This document shows, one piece after another, positions 55,511-64,000 of a DNA stretch of 64,000 nt. Within the stretch, counting starts at the first letter, position 1, and each line of letters starts with the position of its first letter. The translations under genes and the position numbers were made by a program. A model generated the notes under the pieces. The model ran no database searches. It worked only from the letters and a program-made list of their open reading frames with translations, and was not told where the DNA came from. The DNA is from Paenibacillus sp. ACRRX (GTDB lineage Bacteria > Bacillota > Bacilli > Paenibacillales > Paenibacillaceae), in assembly GCF_022346885.1 (NCBI RefSeq), contig NZ_JAKRNK010000003.1:124001-188000 (forward strand), in the 5' to 3' direction.

Positions 55511-55537
55511 ATTATACACGATAAGTGCGGTCTACAA
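55511..55537 (-). promoter_or_regulatory. possible promoter of sua5
   Basis: On the minus strand a perfect -10 TATAAT (55516-55511) has a weak -35 TTGTAG (55537-55532) 15 bases upstream. The rest of the gap 55358-55724 shows nothing else. Confidence 0.4.
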
Positions 55538-55724
55538 TAAGTATCAATTCCAATCACATTGTTTAAGCTGCATTAACAAATCCGCTGTAGGTTTAGATTC
55601 CTTGCGCAGCCACGACACAAGTCGCCTTCAAACCTTCATTCACTCTGTACATTAAGGGAGCTTCATGCCAGTATGCCCAACCCTCACTTCATCACTCACC
55701 GCATTGCGTGCAGCTCAATTAATA

Positions 55725-56492
55725 TTAACCGAACAGTGTGCGAAACAAATTTCCAATCCAGTCGCCCAGCGCAACCAGCATATCCCATAAGAAAAAGCGT
55801 ACTTCCTTCTCCTTGCCTACTGACAGCTCACTTTGCAACCCATCCTTATCAGTTTGCTTATTCTGGATGCTTGACTTCACATTTTCCTCATCAGCCTTTG
55901 ATTTCTTGATCGATGTCGAATCTTCATCTTGTTCTGAAACTTTGGCAATGGCAGTTCCTTGTTCCCCATCTACAAAACACAGTGGCGGAAACAACACACA
56001 CCACCAGTTCTGGCCTTTACCCTCGCCAAGTGTAATTCGCAGCGCTTCATATATGCCAGCTGGATATACGCGACCACCATATAGCTTGGCAGGAAAAGGG
56101 ACCTCCTTCAACTCCGCCGTGACTTTATACGTCTTGCCGCTCTCATTTACAACTTGTTGAGTGATATCGTTTATGTGATCCATATGGGATTCAATCCACA
56201 CTCTCGCCTGCTCTCGAGTCTCGGGAACGTCACCATCGTTTAACCACATATTCATCTGCTCTACTACTCGATCACGAACTTCTCGTTTTAGCTTTTGATC
56301 CTGACTCGAATCTGAATGAGCTAATATTCGAAGTCGAATTGCATCACCAGGAATACTAGAAGAATCTTGGTTTGACTGCTGTTTTCTTTCGCCTACCTGT
56401 GTTCCATATACAGTTTTTAAGTCCCAACTCATCATTGCTCCTGCCAAGATAACACTCAGCAGAATAAGCTGCAACAGTCTACGATTACGCAT
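55725..56492 (-). CDS. spoIIR: stage II sporulation protein R
   Basis: SpoIIR is made in the forespore and signals across the septum to activate SpoIIGA, which processes pro-sigma-E. The 255-residue product has a signal peptide or anchor (LLQLILLSVILAGAMMSW) and the family segment IRLRILAHSDSSQDQKLKREVRD (split around residues 51-74), EVPFPAKLYGGRVYPAG and GQNWWCVLFPPLCFVD. Compared with Bacillus, it has an extra Asp/Glu/Lys-rich stretch (about residues 185-225). A sigma-F type promoter lies upstream. Confidence 0.95.
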   Translation of the reverse strand: MRNRRLLQLILLSVILAGAMMSWDLKTVYGTQVGERKQQSNQDSSSIPGDAIRLRILAHSDSSQDQKLKREVRDRVVEQMNMWLNDGDVPETREQARVWIESHMDHINDITQQVVNESGKTYKVTAELKEVPFPAKLYGGRVYPAGIYEALRITLGEGKGQNWWCVLFPPLCFVDGEQGTAIAKVSEQDEDSTSIKKSKADEENVKSSIQNKQTDKDGLQSELSVGKEKEVRFFLWDMLVALGDWIGNLFRTLFG

Positions 56493-56536
56493 GACGGTTA
56501 TGCTCCTTGTGAGGTTGGGCGCGCCTCTTAGCCATC

Positions 56537-56565
56537 ATTATGTCCCCAACCTTACAGAGCTAAAC
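56537..56565 (-). promoter_or_regulatory. sigma-F type promoter for spoIIR
   Basis: On the minus strand GTTTA (56565-56561) and GGACATAAT (56545-56537) match the sigma-F -35 (GYWTA) and -10 (GGNNANANT) elements with a 15-base spacer. spoIIR is a known sigma-F gene. The predicted start is about 35 bases before the ATG. Confidence 0.72.
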
Positions 56566-56994
56566 CTATTAATCTATTAAAAAAATAGGGATTGGATCAG
56601 AACTGCTAATCCTGAATAATAATCGGCTATTATCAACAATTTCTATTCCGACGCCATGTTCCAATTCTGCTGCCGATAATACCTCTTCCCCACGACGGCA
56701 CACGCATCGTTTGAGTAAATTTATAGATATAAATATACACGCAAACACAAAAAAACCGTCAGTTCTACCGGAGATGATGATCCTCCTTATTCAACCAAGG
56801 TCGTCATCGACACTTCGTTCCATAAAGAGAATATCAAATGCAGTAAAACTCACGGTATAATTTACTTATTATCCCACTTATATAGATAGTAGAAGGGTAA
56901 TAATAATCAGAGATCAACAGCTGTGAACATAGCCTCCGAATAGAACATTATTCCCACAACGGCAGCAATCGGTTAACAACCAATTCTTCCCCTG
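56566..56994. other. intergenic region between prmC and spoIIR
   Basis: About 430 bases without a supported gene. A weak minus-strand terminator-like element (56749-56771, stem CCGGU/UGACGG with a run of seven U's) could end the prmC transcript or a short RNA. A nested hairpin GGAG-N9-CTCC lies beside it at 56770-56786. Confidence 0.4.
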
Positions 56995-57918
56995 TTATAA
57001 CGGTCTAATGCCGATTACGTGCCTCTCAATCCCAGCCAAGTCTTGAACAATTCGGATCTTCTCCGTGTAGCCGGCCTGTTCAACTAGTGCAGCCACTTCA
57101 GGTGCCTGTCCCTGCCCAAGCTCAAAAGCAAGCATGCGGGGACGTTCACTGAGATGCGATAACATTCCCATAATGCGGCGATAAGGGTCCAAGCCGTCTG
57201 CCCCCCCTACAAGAGCAGTATGCGGTTCAAAGTCACGAACTTCACGTTGAAGCTCCAGCATGTCGGCCTCAGGAATATATGGCGGATTTGAGATCAAAAT
57301 ATCGACAGGCAGCCTCCCCTGTAGCGGCATAATCAAGTCACCCTCCAGCCACTCAATTCGTTCATCAACATGCAGCATCGCTGCATTATGACGTGCCATC
57401 TGCAATGCCCCTGGTGATATATCCACTGCAACCAGCTGCCATTCCGGACGCTCATACGCAAGCGTACAGGCGATTGCACCGCTGCCTGTTCCAATATCAG
57501 CGGCTCTCAACGAAGCCAAGTCACCATACAGCAGCTTTGTTTCTTCCAGCACTGCTTCCACAAGCAGTTCCGTCTCCGGACGCGGGATCAATACGTCCGC
57601 CGACACTTCAAACCGAAGCCCATAAAAATAGGCTTCGCCCATAATATATTGCGTCGGCTCCCCAAGTGCTCGCCGCGCAATCATGGCTCCGTACGCTGCT
57701 GCCGCAGCTTCCGGAAGCAGCTCCAGTAAGCGGCTCAAGTAAGCCGCTCGCTCCCAGCCAAGCGCATGCCGGAGCAGCAGCTCGGCATGATGCTGACCAT
57801 CCGCCACGCTGCTTGCAGATAAACAAGAAGAAGCCTGTAACCAGGCTTCCCTTATTGTGAGCGGCAGCTCAAGGCGGAACTCGTGTTGAGTTCCATCTCC
57901 GTTACCGCTATTGATCAT
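56995..57918 (-). CDS. prmC: peptide chain release factor N5-glutamine methyltransferase
   Basis: PrmC methylates the Gln of the GGQ motif of release factors. The 307-residue protein has a helical N-terminal domain, the SAM motif [15 protein letters not shown] (about residues 140-154) and the catalytic NPPY in [15 protein letters not shown] (about residues 208-222). It overlaps prfA by 4 bases (ATGA type), so the enzyme is coupled to its substrate. Confidence 0.96.
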   Translation of the reverse strand: MINSGNGDGTQHEFRLELPLTIREAWLQASSCLSASSVADGQHHAELLLRHALGWERAAYLSRLLELLPEAAAAAYGAMIARRALGEPTQYIMGEAYFYGLRFEVSADVLIPRPETELLVEAVLEETKLLYGDLASLRAADIGTGSGAIACTLAYERPEWQLVAVDISPGALQMARHNAAMLHVDERIEWLEGDLIMPLQGRLPVDILISNPPYIPEADMLELQREVRDFEPHTALVGGADGLDPYRRIMGMLSHLSERPRMLAFELGQGQAPEVAALVEQAGYTEKIRIVQDLAGIERHVIGIRPL

Positions 57919-58991
57919 AATTGATTCTCCCGCTCCAGAAGTTCTGCCTGTTCGGTAATCGTTAACGCTTGAACGATATCTTCCATATCACCGTTCAGTA
58001 CTTGATCCAGCCTATGCAGCGTCAGACCAATACGATGGTCCGTTACACGGCTCTGTGGAAAATTGTACGTCCGAATCCGCTCACTGCGATCTCCCGTTCC
58101 GACCTTGCTTTTACGTTCAGCCGCAGACTTTGCTTCTTCTTCCTGACGTTTTATATCATAGATACGTGCACGCAACACTTGCAGCGCCTTGGCCTTATTG
58201 TCGTTCTGAGACTTGCCGTCCTGACATGTCGCGATGATACCTGTCGGAACGTGAGTGACACGAACCGCAGATTTCGTCGTATTAACGGACTGTCCACCAG
58301 CACCGGAGGAACAGAATGTATCTACTCGAATGTCTTTGTCCAGAATCTCTACTTCAAAGTCTTCGATCTCAGGCATTACACCGACTGTCGACGTTGATGT
58401 ATGAATACGTCCGCCAGATTCCGTTACTGGAATACGTTGTACCCGATGAGCACCGCTCTCGTACTTCATCTTGCTGTATGCGCCTTTACCGCTAATCATG
58501 AAGATAACTTCTTTAAAGCCGCCCAGATCATTAATGTTCGCTTCCATAAGCTCCGTGCGCCAGCCTTGTGTATCTGCATATCGCGTGTACATCCGGTACA
58601 GATCTGCAGCAAACAAGGCTGCTTCGTCTCCACCCGCAGCTCCACGGATCTCGACAATCACGTTCTTATCATCGTTAGGATCTTTAGGCAGCAGCAGCAC
58701 ACGAATGCGCTCTTCCAATTCTTTCTGACGTCCGCTCAAGTCTTCAATTTCCATTTTGACCATGTCACGCATCTCGTCGTCCAACTTCTCTTGCATCATG
58801 GCTTTTGCCGCTTCAAGCTCGCTCATGACATTCTTATATTCCATATAAGCTTCATATGCGCCTTGCAGATCGGATTGCTCTTTGGAATAATCACGCAGCT
58901 TCTTCGGGTCGCTGGCGACATCCGGGTCACAGAGCAATTCGCTTAGCTTCTCGTAGCGGTCAGCCAATGCTTGCAAACGATCTAACATCAT
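57915..58991 (-). CDS. prfA: peptide chain release factor 1
   Basis: RF1 recognises UAA and UAG. The 358-residue protein has the GGQ motif in [19 protein letters not shown] (about residues 230-248) and the RF1-type PxT in [14 protein letters not shown] (about residues 187-200), where most RF1 have PAT; here it is PVT. GAGGTGA precedes the start; a second ATG follows directly. prmC is the next gene. Confidence 0.97.
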   Translation of the reverse strand: MMLDRLQALADRYEKLSELLCDPDVASDPKKLRDYSKEQSDLQGAYEAYMEYKNVMSELEAAKAMMQEKLDDEMRDMVKMEIEDLSGRQKELEERIRVLLLPKDPNDDKNVIVEIRGAAGGDEAALFAADLYRMYTRYADTQGWRTELMEANINDLGGFKEVIFMISGKGAYSKMKYESGAHRVQRIPVTESGGRIHTSTSTVGVMPEIEDFEVEILDKDIRVDTFCSSGAGGQSVNTTKSAVRVTHVPTGIIATCQDGKSQNDNKAKALQVLRARIYDIKRQEEEAKSAAERKSKVGTGDRSERIRTYNFPQSRVTDHRIGLTLHRLDQVLNGDMEDIVQALTITEQAELLERENQL

Positions 58992-59132
58992 ACGGGGTCA
59001 CCTCACTTTATATTCTACAGTATACCTACTCGAAACGTGCCTGCGCACGCTCTGTCGGTTCCAAGCTATATTTAACACCTACCCTATTAAGTAAGCCGTT
59101 AAAATTCAGATCTAACAACCGCGACTGTATCG

Positions 59133-60233
59133 CTAGACGTTAAATCTGAAATGCATGACGTCGCCGTCTTGAACCACATATTCTTTTCCTTCCAAGCGGA
59201 GCTTGCCCTGCTCCTTCACCACGTTCATCGAGCCGCCCGCAACTAGATCGTCAAAAGAAACCACTTCCGCACGGATAAATCCACGCTCAAAGTCTGTATG
59301 AATAACCCCCGCTGCTTGCGGTGCTTTCATGCCTTTGCGAATCGTCCATGCGCGTACTTCTTGCACGCCAGCTGTAAAGTACGTGTAAAGACCAAGCAGG
59401 CGATAGGCAGCTTTGATCAAACGGTTCAAACCGGATTCTTCAAGACCAAGCTCTTCTAGGAACATGGTACGATCTTCTCCTTCAAGCTCTGCAATCTCGG
59501 CCTCTACCTTTGCACTGATCGGCACTACTTCCGCGCCCTCTTCAGCAGCAAATTCACGAACTTTGGCTACATAAGGATTGTTATCCGCAGTTGCTACTTC
59601 ATCCTCACTCACATTGGCTGCATACAGAATAGGCTTGCTAGTCAACAAATGCAGTTCGCGAACAGCCGCTTTCTCATCTTCTGTAAGATCCACGCTGCGA
59701 ACCGGTTTATCATCGTATAAAGCATCTTTCAGCTTCTCCAGCACAGAAGCCTCAAGAGCATATTTCTTGTCGCCGCTCTTCATATTCTTCTTCGTACGAT
59801 CAAGACGCTTCTCGACGGACTCCAGGTCAGCCAGAATTAACTCCAGGTTAATCGTCTGAATATCACTGATTGGATCTACTTTGCCGTCGACGTGTGTAAT
59901 GTTCTCGTCTTCAAAACAGCGTACCACATGCACAATCGCGTCTACTTCGCGAATATGAGCAAGAAACTTATTGCCTAGTCCTTCCCCTTTGCTTGCGCCG
60001 CGCACAAGTCCCGCAATATCAACAAATTCGAATGCTGTCGGAACCGTACGATTGGGAACTACAAGTTCCGTCAATTTGTCCAGACGCTCATCCGGTACTT
60101 CAACTACACCTACGTTTGGATCAATCGTACAAAATGGATAGTTTGCAGATTCTGCACCCGCTTGTGTTATTGCGTTAAACAAAGTCGATTTCCCGACGTT
60201 AGGCAAGCCTACGATTCCTGCTTTTAATGCCAT
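59133..60233 (-). CDS. ychF: redox-regulated ATPase YchF (Obg family)
   Basis: The 366-residue protein has the G1 motif [15 protein letters not shown] (residues 5-19), G3 [17 protein letters not shown] and NVSE in place of NKxD, which gives YchF its ATP preference. The C-terminal TGS-type domain ([20 protein letters not shown]) is present. I chose the ATG at 60233 (MALKAGIVG), the family start; an ATG four codons earlier is possible. It has its own promoter region with an attenuator-like stem. Confidence 0.96.
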   Translation of the reverse strand: MALKAGIVGLPNVGKSTLFNAITQAGAESANYPFCTIDPNVGVVEVPDERLDKLTELVVPNRTVPTAFEFVDIAGLVRGASKGEGLGNKFLAHIREVDAIVHVVRCFEDENITHVDGKVDPISDIQTINLELILADLESVEKRLDRTKKNMKSGDKKYALEASVLEKLKDALYDDKPVRSVDLTEDEKAAVRELHLLTSKPILYAANVSEDEVATADNNPYVAKVREFAAEEGAEVVPISAKVEAEIAELEGEDRTMFLEELGLEESGLNRLIKAAYRLLGLYTYFTAGVQEVRAWTIRKGMKAPQAAGVIHTDFERGFIRAEVVSFDDLVAGGSMNVVKEQGKLRLEGKEYVVQDGDVMHFRFNV

Positions 60234-60400
60234 TTCCCATCCCACTCCTCAGCTGCGTATATGATATCTCCATACATTCGTTATCCATCTCACGGTTATG
60301 AGTGTTTACGAAGTGAATTTTTACGATTTCTTTAACAACGTATCCAGACGTTTCCTACTAGCTACAAAAAAAATTCCTTAACCATTATAACCAACCACAT

Positions 60401-60424
60401 AAAAAAAACCTAGCCATTGACTAG
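60401..60424 (-). terminator. weak terminator-like stem in the ychF leader
   Basis: CTAG (60421-60424 side) and CTAG (60410-60413 side) form a short stem of 5 pairs with one G-U, followed by U8 on the minus strand (A's at 60401-60408). It lies in the predicted ychF leader, about 50 bases after the promoter, and so might attenuate. Confidence 0.4.
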
Positions 60425-60468
60425 ATGTATTACTTTCTATGCAAAATGAAATTCTTCACTCTTTCTTT

Positions 60469-60497
60469 ATTATATCAGAATCAGCGGAGATTGCCCA
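60469..60497 (-). promoter_or_regulatory. candidate promoter of ychF
   Basis: On the minus strand TGGGCA (60497-60492) and a perfect TATAAT (60474-60469) are 17 bases apart. The leader would be about 230 bases. Confidence 0.5.
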
Positions 60498-60672
60498 TAC
60501 TTTCACTTTAATGAACCGTTGTATGCAAATCCGCGTTTCCACCAAAGCCATAAACCTGTACCTGGTACCTTTATCAACAAAAGAACGCATAGTTTAATCC
60601 TGCTCATCCCACACTACAGTTAAGCGAGCCTAGGATGGCTTTGGCTTAATCAGTCAAGAAAGGACTTGAACT

Positions 60673-60816
60673 ATGGAAAACAAGACCCATCAAGGCAATT
60701 ACGTCGGCTCAACCAATATGAAAGCAAAGAACCAAGACATGGCATTTGTCAACGATACGTTAGAACAGGCTAAGACAGCCGTCCCTTTTAAGCAAAAGCC
60801 AAAAAAAACAGATTAA
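60673..60816 (+). CDS. small Lys-rich protein (47 aa), spore-protein-like
   Basis: The ATG at 60673 has AAAGGA 8 bases upstream. The 47-residue product (MENKTHQGNYVGSTN to KQKPKKTD) is hydrophilic, rich in Lys, Asn, Gln and Thr, with no membrane segment. Such composition is typical of small acid-soluble spore proteins of the minor types and of other small spore proteins. I see no family signature to fix it. It stands alone on the plus strand with a hairpin after it. Confidence 0.55.
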   Translation: MENKTHQGNYVGSTNMKAKNQDMAFVNDTLEQAKTAVPFKQKPKKTD

Positions 60817-60832
60817 TTCTGAGACAAAGAAG

Positions 60833-60865
60833 AAACTCCCATGTGGACAGCCACATTGGGAGTTT
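60833..60865. terminator. bidirectional hairpin after the small gene
   Basis: AAACTCCCATGTGG pairs with CCACA-T-TGGGAGTTT with one bulge and a 4-base loop. Both sides have only mixed U-rich tails. It separates the small gene from the gene at 60889, which runs towards it on the other strand. Confidence 0.7.
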
Positions 60866-60888
60866 GTTATGGACAAGTGCTTCACCAT

Positions 60889-62025
60889 TTAGATCTTAAA
60901 ATTCAATGGGTACAGCAAATGCTTCACACCATACTTCGAAGCGTTAGGTGATTCGATTTGCTGATGAGCAAGTACCTTTAGTGCTTCACGCACTGCTGTA
61001 CATTGCTCGTTAAATGCACCAACCGCTTCTCCGTCCATAAACAGCGATTGCAGCATATTGTCCGCAATAAGCATCGGCCCATTCCAATTCCATTGCAGCC
61101 ATTCTTCATCCCACTGCACTTCAGCTTGACCGCATTCCCATGTAATCGTCCGCGACCTCATACGATGAGCCTTGACGGTCTCACTCAAGCACTCTTTCCA
61201 CCACCAAGCGCGCTGATCCCGTTCCCAGCCCATTCGAGACATCGCAATACGTGCCGCCTGTGCACAACAAGCTGCTGGCGAACCGTCTGCCCAAGGGAAG
61301 GTCATCCGATCTATTCTTGGCAGTTCAACACCTCTGAGCAGGTGCGACCAATCATGTGCTCTTACTTGCTGCCCCGCTGTCAAGCACATACAAACCGCTC
61401 GCATCGCTTCATACAGCGCATCGCTGTGCGCCTGGCCGAATGCAATCGCCGGATTATACGGCTTCCCGGCTCTGCGGCGCCAGTCGGTCAGGGCTAGCAG
61501 CCCGTTCAACCGGATTCTTGCCGATTTTGTATGCAAGGTTGTCTCAAGTAGTCCAGCCTCAACACGTTCATCCTCACTTTGCAGCAGGTGAAGCGCGTAG
61601 ATCGTCTGGACAGCAGTTGCCTCGTCTTCCTCCAGAAGCTGCAGCAGATCGCCCAATCGTTCAATCATAGCTGTACGCCATACTTGATAGCGGCAGCTTG
61701 ACTGTTGACTGGCAGCCGCTATGGACGGCGTCACTCCAAAATCGGGATATACGTCCATATCCTGCACCATCAATCCTGTCATTCGGTTAAGCACATATGC
61801 TTTGGCAACGGACTTATTACGGACACATAGCAGGTCAAGCAGCGGATGAATCAAGTAAGTAGCCTTACTTTCGCTAGCTTCCTCCATACTCAAAAAATCA
61901 AAACATTCTTGGGCCGCTTCTGATGATTGTTCCCACGTACCATTTTCCATCACACAGAGCAGTTCCTGCAGATTAACCGCGGAATCGAATGTAAAGTACA
62001 TATCGACTCGACTTGTTATGCCCAT
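60889..62025 (-). CDS. hypothetical cytoplasmic protein (378 aa)
   Basis: I do not recognise this protein. It has no signal peptide or membrane helix, and reads as mainly alpha-helical with many Trp, Gln, Glu and Leu residues (for example ETTLHTKSARIRLNGLLALTDW), reminiscent of HEAT-like helical arrays in one stretch (about residues 105-195). The second half has WECGQAEVQWDEEWLQWNW. I chose the ATG at 62025 (MGITSRVDMYF), which has GGAGG 10 bases upstream, rather than the start at 62076. It is a single gene between two hairpins. Confidence 0.7.
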   Translation of the reverse strand: MGITSRVDMYFTFDSAVNLQELLCVMENGTWEQSSEAAQECFDFLSMEEASESKATYLIHPLLDLLCVRNKSVAKAYVLNRMTGLMVQDMDVYPDFGVTPSIAAASQQSSCRYQVWRTAMIERLGDLLQLLEEDEATAVQTIYALHLLQSEDERVEAGLLETTLHTKSARIRLNGLLALTDWRRRAGKPYNPAIAFGQAHSDALYEAMRAVCMCLTAGQQVRAHDWSHLLRGVELPRIDRMTFPWADGSPAACCAQAARIAMSRMGWERDQRAWWWKECLSETVKAHRMRSRTITWECGQAEVQWDEEWLQWNWNGPMLIADNMLQSLFMDGEAVGAFNEQCTAVREALKVLAHQQIESPNASKYGVKHLLYPLNFKI

Positions 62026-62213
62026 CAGTTCTAATCCTCCAGATGACGCGCCACCATGGCGTCGTGGTTTTATCACCCATTATAGCATGTGAATATAGAC
62101 GGTTCGCAATTCGATTCGAACATTTTTTGTATATTATGTTGCCAAACGGATTCAATTTAGCAAATGGAGGTAAAAAGAATAGCATGACAGCCCCATTATT
62201 TCATCAATAACAG

Positions 62214-62256
62214 TAAAAACAACCCCAACCGTTACTGTCCGAACGGCTGGGGTTGT
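62214..62256 (-). terminator. Rho-independent terminator after the repeat protein gene
   Basis: ACAACCCCA-CCGTT (from 62219) pairs with AACGG-TGGGGTTGT (to 62256). The minus strand then has UUUUU. It lies 17 bases past the stop at 62273. Confidence 0.85.
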
Positions 62257-62272
62257 TCTATTCTCACTTCTA

Positions 62273-63190
62273 TTATGGCTGAACTACTACAAGTACCGCG
62301 TTGCTTATTGCCGGGATGGATCTGGTTGTCATCAAGGAATGGAAACCTACCACCTTAACACCTTTTGTAAGATCGCTTGTTTTAAGCTCTTGTCCGTATA
62401 CATCTACGATCTTTGTATCTCCTGTAATGTTCAAAATGATATCGTTCTCCAGCTCGTCGTCAGCCTTTACGTCAATATGAACGCGGCTAGTGTCGCTTTC
62501 TTGCTTCGCAGATTCGGCTACCACACCTTCCACACGAGCCGTCTCGCCCAATACAACGATGCTTTTAGCACCACTCATTGGAGGCATGCTCATCGTCATA
62601 ATTGGACCGTACTCTGCTTCAATGCGCGTGTTGGATTTCAGCGCGCTTTTATCCAATTTGTTACCATTGGCGTCTGTAATGACAGTCTCATCGGTTACGG
62701 TAAGAATGACAGGACTAGTTCCAACTACAACAAGGCGGTTATCCTTCGCTTCAGCAATGATGCCTGTTGATTTAATAGCTTTTAATTCCTCTACACGCTC
62801 GATAACAAACTTTGTAGCTGATGCTTGTGGCGGGAGGCTCTTTGTCATTTCCGGCCCATACTTCGCTGTCACCTTCCAACCCTTCTCCAATGCTTCGAAC
62901 AAGTCAGCCTTCTTGCTGTCCTGGTCGACAACCAATGTGTTCTTTGTAAAGTTCAGACGAATCAAGTCCTCGCCTTGCTTGGCTTCCTTACCCTCAAGCA
63001 TCATATATGCACCATTTTTAGTGTAGACGATTTGTTGAATCGTTCCTGTCTTACTTATTTCCTTAACCTGCTCTACCGTTTCAGCCGGCTTCGAGGAAAT
63101 AGGCTTTACCGCCTGAGCACCTGCCGTTAACGGTATCGCTACCATAGCTACTAGGCCAGTTGTTACGATAAATTTAGTCCATGTTTTCAT
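62273..63190 (-). CDS. secreted three-repeat protein of unknown function
   Basis: The 305-residue product has a signal peptide (FIVTTGLVAMVAIPLTAGAQA). The rest consists of three diverged repeats of about 80 residues, each ending in a Met/Ser/Pro phrase: GPEMTKSLPPQASATKFVIE, GPIMTMSMPPMSGAKSIVVL and HSLMTTRSIPAISNAVLVVV. Each repeat reads as beta strands with a central T-x-V/I-x-D stretch, an OB-like or small barrel pattern. No catalytic motif is visible. I cannot name a family. It is a single gene with its own terminator. Confidence 0.85.
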   Translation of the reverse strand: MKTWTKFIVTTGLVAMVAIPLTAGAQAVKPISSKPAETVEQVKEISKTGTIQQIVYTKNGAYMMLEGKEAKQGEDLIRLNFTKNTLVVDQDSKKADLFEALEKGWKVTAKYGPEMTKSLPPQASATKFVIERVEELKAIKSTGIIAEAKDNRLVVVGTSPVILTVTDETVITDANGNKLDKSALKSNTRIEAEYGPIMTMSMPPMSGAKSIVVLGETARVEGVVAESAKQESDTSRVHIDVKADDELENDIILNITGDTKIVDVYGQELKTSDLTKGVKVVGFHSLMTTRSIPAISNAVLVVVQP

Positions 63191-63447
63191 TGTTGTCTCC
63201 TCCTGTGTGTTGAATAAATAGTGAATATAATGGTAATCCTCCGCATTCTTCTGCAGTAGAAAGGGAAGATAGATAGCTTGGTCCAGCTTTACACCACCCT
63301 AGACGCCAACTCCCAGCAAAAAGTTGCACCCCTCGACATCTTTTTGAGAACCACTTCATATTTATACACTTATTCAACATATTAAAATCCCCACCATACA
63401 TAAGTATGATGGGGTCTATTGGACTGAGAAATGGTGAGCTATACTCG

Positions 63448-64000
63448 TTAGCCTTTTATACCGGAATGCATAAAACTGCTAATAAACTGACGCTGGAAGA
63501 GCAGGAAGAAAACAAGCAGCGGAGCGACGACAATCAAGGTGGCCGCACTGACCTCCGACCATTGAGCACCGGTTTCAAACGACTGGGCAAATATAGCCAA
63601 GCCAACCGTTAGTGGGCGGTTTTCTACCGAGTTGGTGACAATAAGTGGCCAGAGGAAGTTGTTCCACTGGTAGCTGACCGATACAACGGCAAAGGAGACG
63701 TAGATCGGTCGCGTTAATGGTACGTAGATGCGCCACAGAATACCAAGACGTGAGCTTCCTTCCACTACGGCTGCCTCTTCAAGTTCATATGGAACTTGCT
63801 TAAAAGCTTGCCGGAGTAGAAAGATTCCAAAAGCAGAAGCAAAATAAGGTAGCATAATACCAAGCTTTGTATCGAGCAGACCAAACTCTTTTAACACGTG
63901 GTAATTAGAGAAAATAAGAACATCTGCTGGTACCATAATTTGCACCAGAAACAGCATAAACAATACTTCTTTCCCAAAGAAGCGCAGTCTGGCAAATGCA
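63448..64000 (-). CDS. carbohydrate ABC transporter permease, MalG/UgpE type (5' end beyond window)
   Basis: The frame is open to the window edge, so the N-terminus is missing; about 184 residues are visible. The inner-membrane permease loop that docks on the ATPase is present (ELEEAAVVEGSSRLGILWRI, then YVPLTRP; EAA-x3-G motif). Four membrane segments are visible. C-terminal FISSFMHSGIKG (the G-x-K-G ending) is typical of the MalG/UgpE/LacG permeases. The partner permease and binding protein should lie beyond 64000. The 257-base gap 63191-63447 after it shows nothing I can support. Confidence 0.92.
   Translation of the reverse strand, partial: AFARLRFFGKEVLFMLFLVQIMVPADVLIFSNYHVLKEFGLLDTKLGIMLPYFASAFGIFLLRQAFKQVPYELEEAAVVEGSSRLGILWRIYVPLTRPIYVSFAVVSVSYQWNNFLWPLIVTNSVENRPLTVGLAIFAQSFETGAQWSEVSAATLIVVAPLLVFFLLFQRQFISSFMHSGIKG

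Noticed and set aside
56756-56840. Fluoride-riboswitch-like string GGAGATGATGATCCTCC
   Set aside because: The plus strand has no gene downstream, and the later conserved CUGAUG segment and pseudoknot partners are missing.
62151-62209. Short plus-strand frame with GGAGG ending MTAPLFHQ
   Set aside because: The frame from 62184 has a ribosome site but only 8 codons; the longer frame has no ribosome site. Not enough support for a gene.

Overview
The window comes from a spore-forming, Gram-positive bacterium of the Paenibacillus type. The grounds are gene content and order: spoIIR, spoIID, spoIIQ and spoIIID; mbl-flhO-flhP; an 11-gene nuo operon without nuoEFG beside a complete atp operon; several S-layer-homology (SLH) proteins; and the CsaB pyruvyl transferase that decorates the wall polymer SLH domains bind. 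Almost every gene lies on the minus strand. No rRNA, tRNA, CRISPR array, transposase or phage gene was seen.

Layout in rising coordinates. 1-7.5 kb: the N-terminal part of a secreted surface protein, then tagO, tagA, csaB and a DUF5693-type membrane protein (wall-polymer synthesis and pyruvylation), then fabZ. 7.6-13 kb: pgsA and a two-gene unit encoding an SLH protein and a large secreted protein of unknown function. 13.5-21.3 kb: an EpuA-like protein, flhP, flhO, mbl, spoIIID, spoIIQ, spoIID and murA, with recognisable sigma-E and sigma-F type promoters. 21.7-25 kb: a DUF1146 protein and a subtilisin-like protease with SLH domains. 25.2-35.8 kb: nuoABCDHIJKLMN. 36.0-38.7 kb: an island of different character between nuo and atp, holding a Fur-box-controlled short transcription unit on the minus strand, an atypical SDR gene and an NADH oxidase gene (both plus strand); the NADH oxidase gene has two Rex/Fnr-like palindromes in its promoter-leader. 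38.8-46.2 kb: atpZ-I-B-E-F-H-A-G-D-C behind a near-consensus promoter. 46.4-53.2 kb: wecB, upp, a Ser/Cys-rich membrane protein, glyA, ywlG, rpiB and ywlE; a ZTP (pfl) riboswitch with terminator precedes rpiB-ywlG-glyA. 53.3-60.2 kb: mntP, sua5, spoIIR, prmC, prfA, ychF. 60.6-64 kb: a small Lys-rich protein, a hypothetical protein, a secreted three-repeat protein and a truncated sugar ABC permease.

Three functional themes recur. Energy conversion (nuo, atp, nox) is clustered, with apparent redox control on nox. Envelope genes (tagO, tagA, wecB, csaB, mbl, murA and the SLH proteins) together build the wall and the polymer that holds the S-layer. Sporulation genes lie within the envelope block, as in other Bacillales.

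The most promising undescribed element is the short Fur-box-controlled unit at 36014-36223: a near-consensus promoter, a Fur box just after the predicted start, a perfect 7-bp GC terminator and no standard gene, consistent with an iron-responsive small RNA and possibly a very short peptide.
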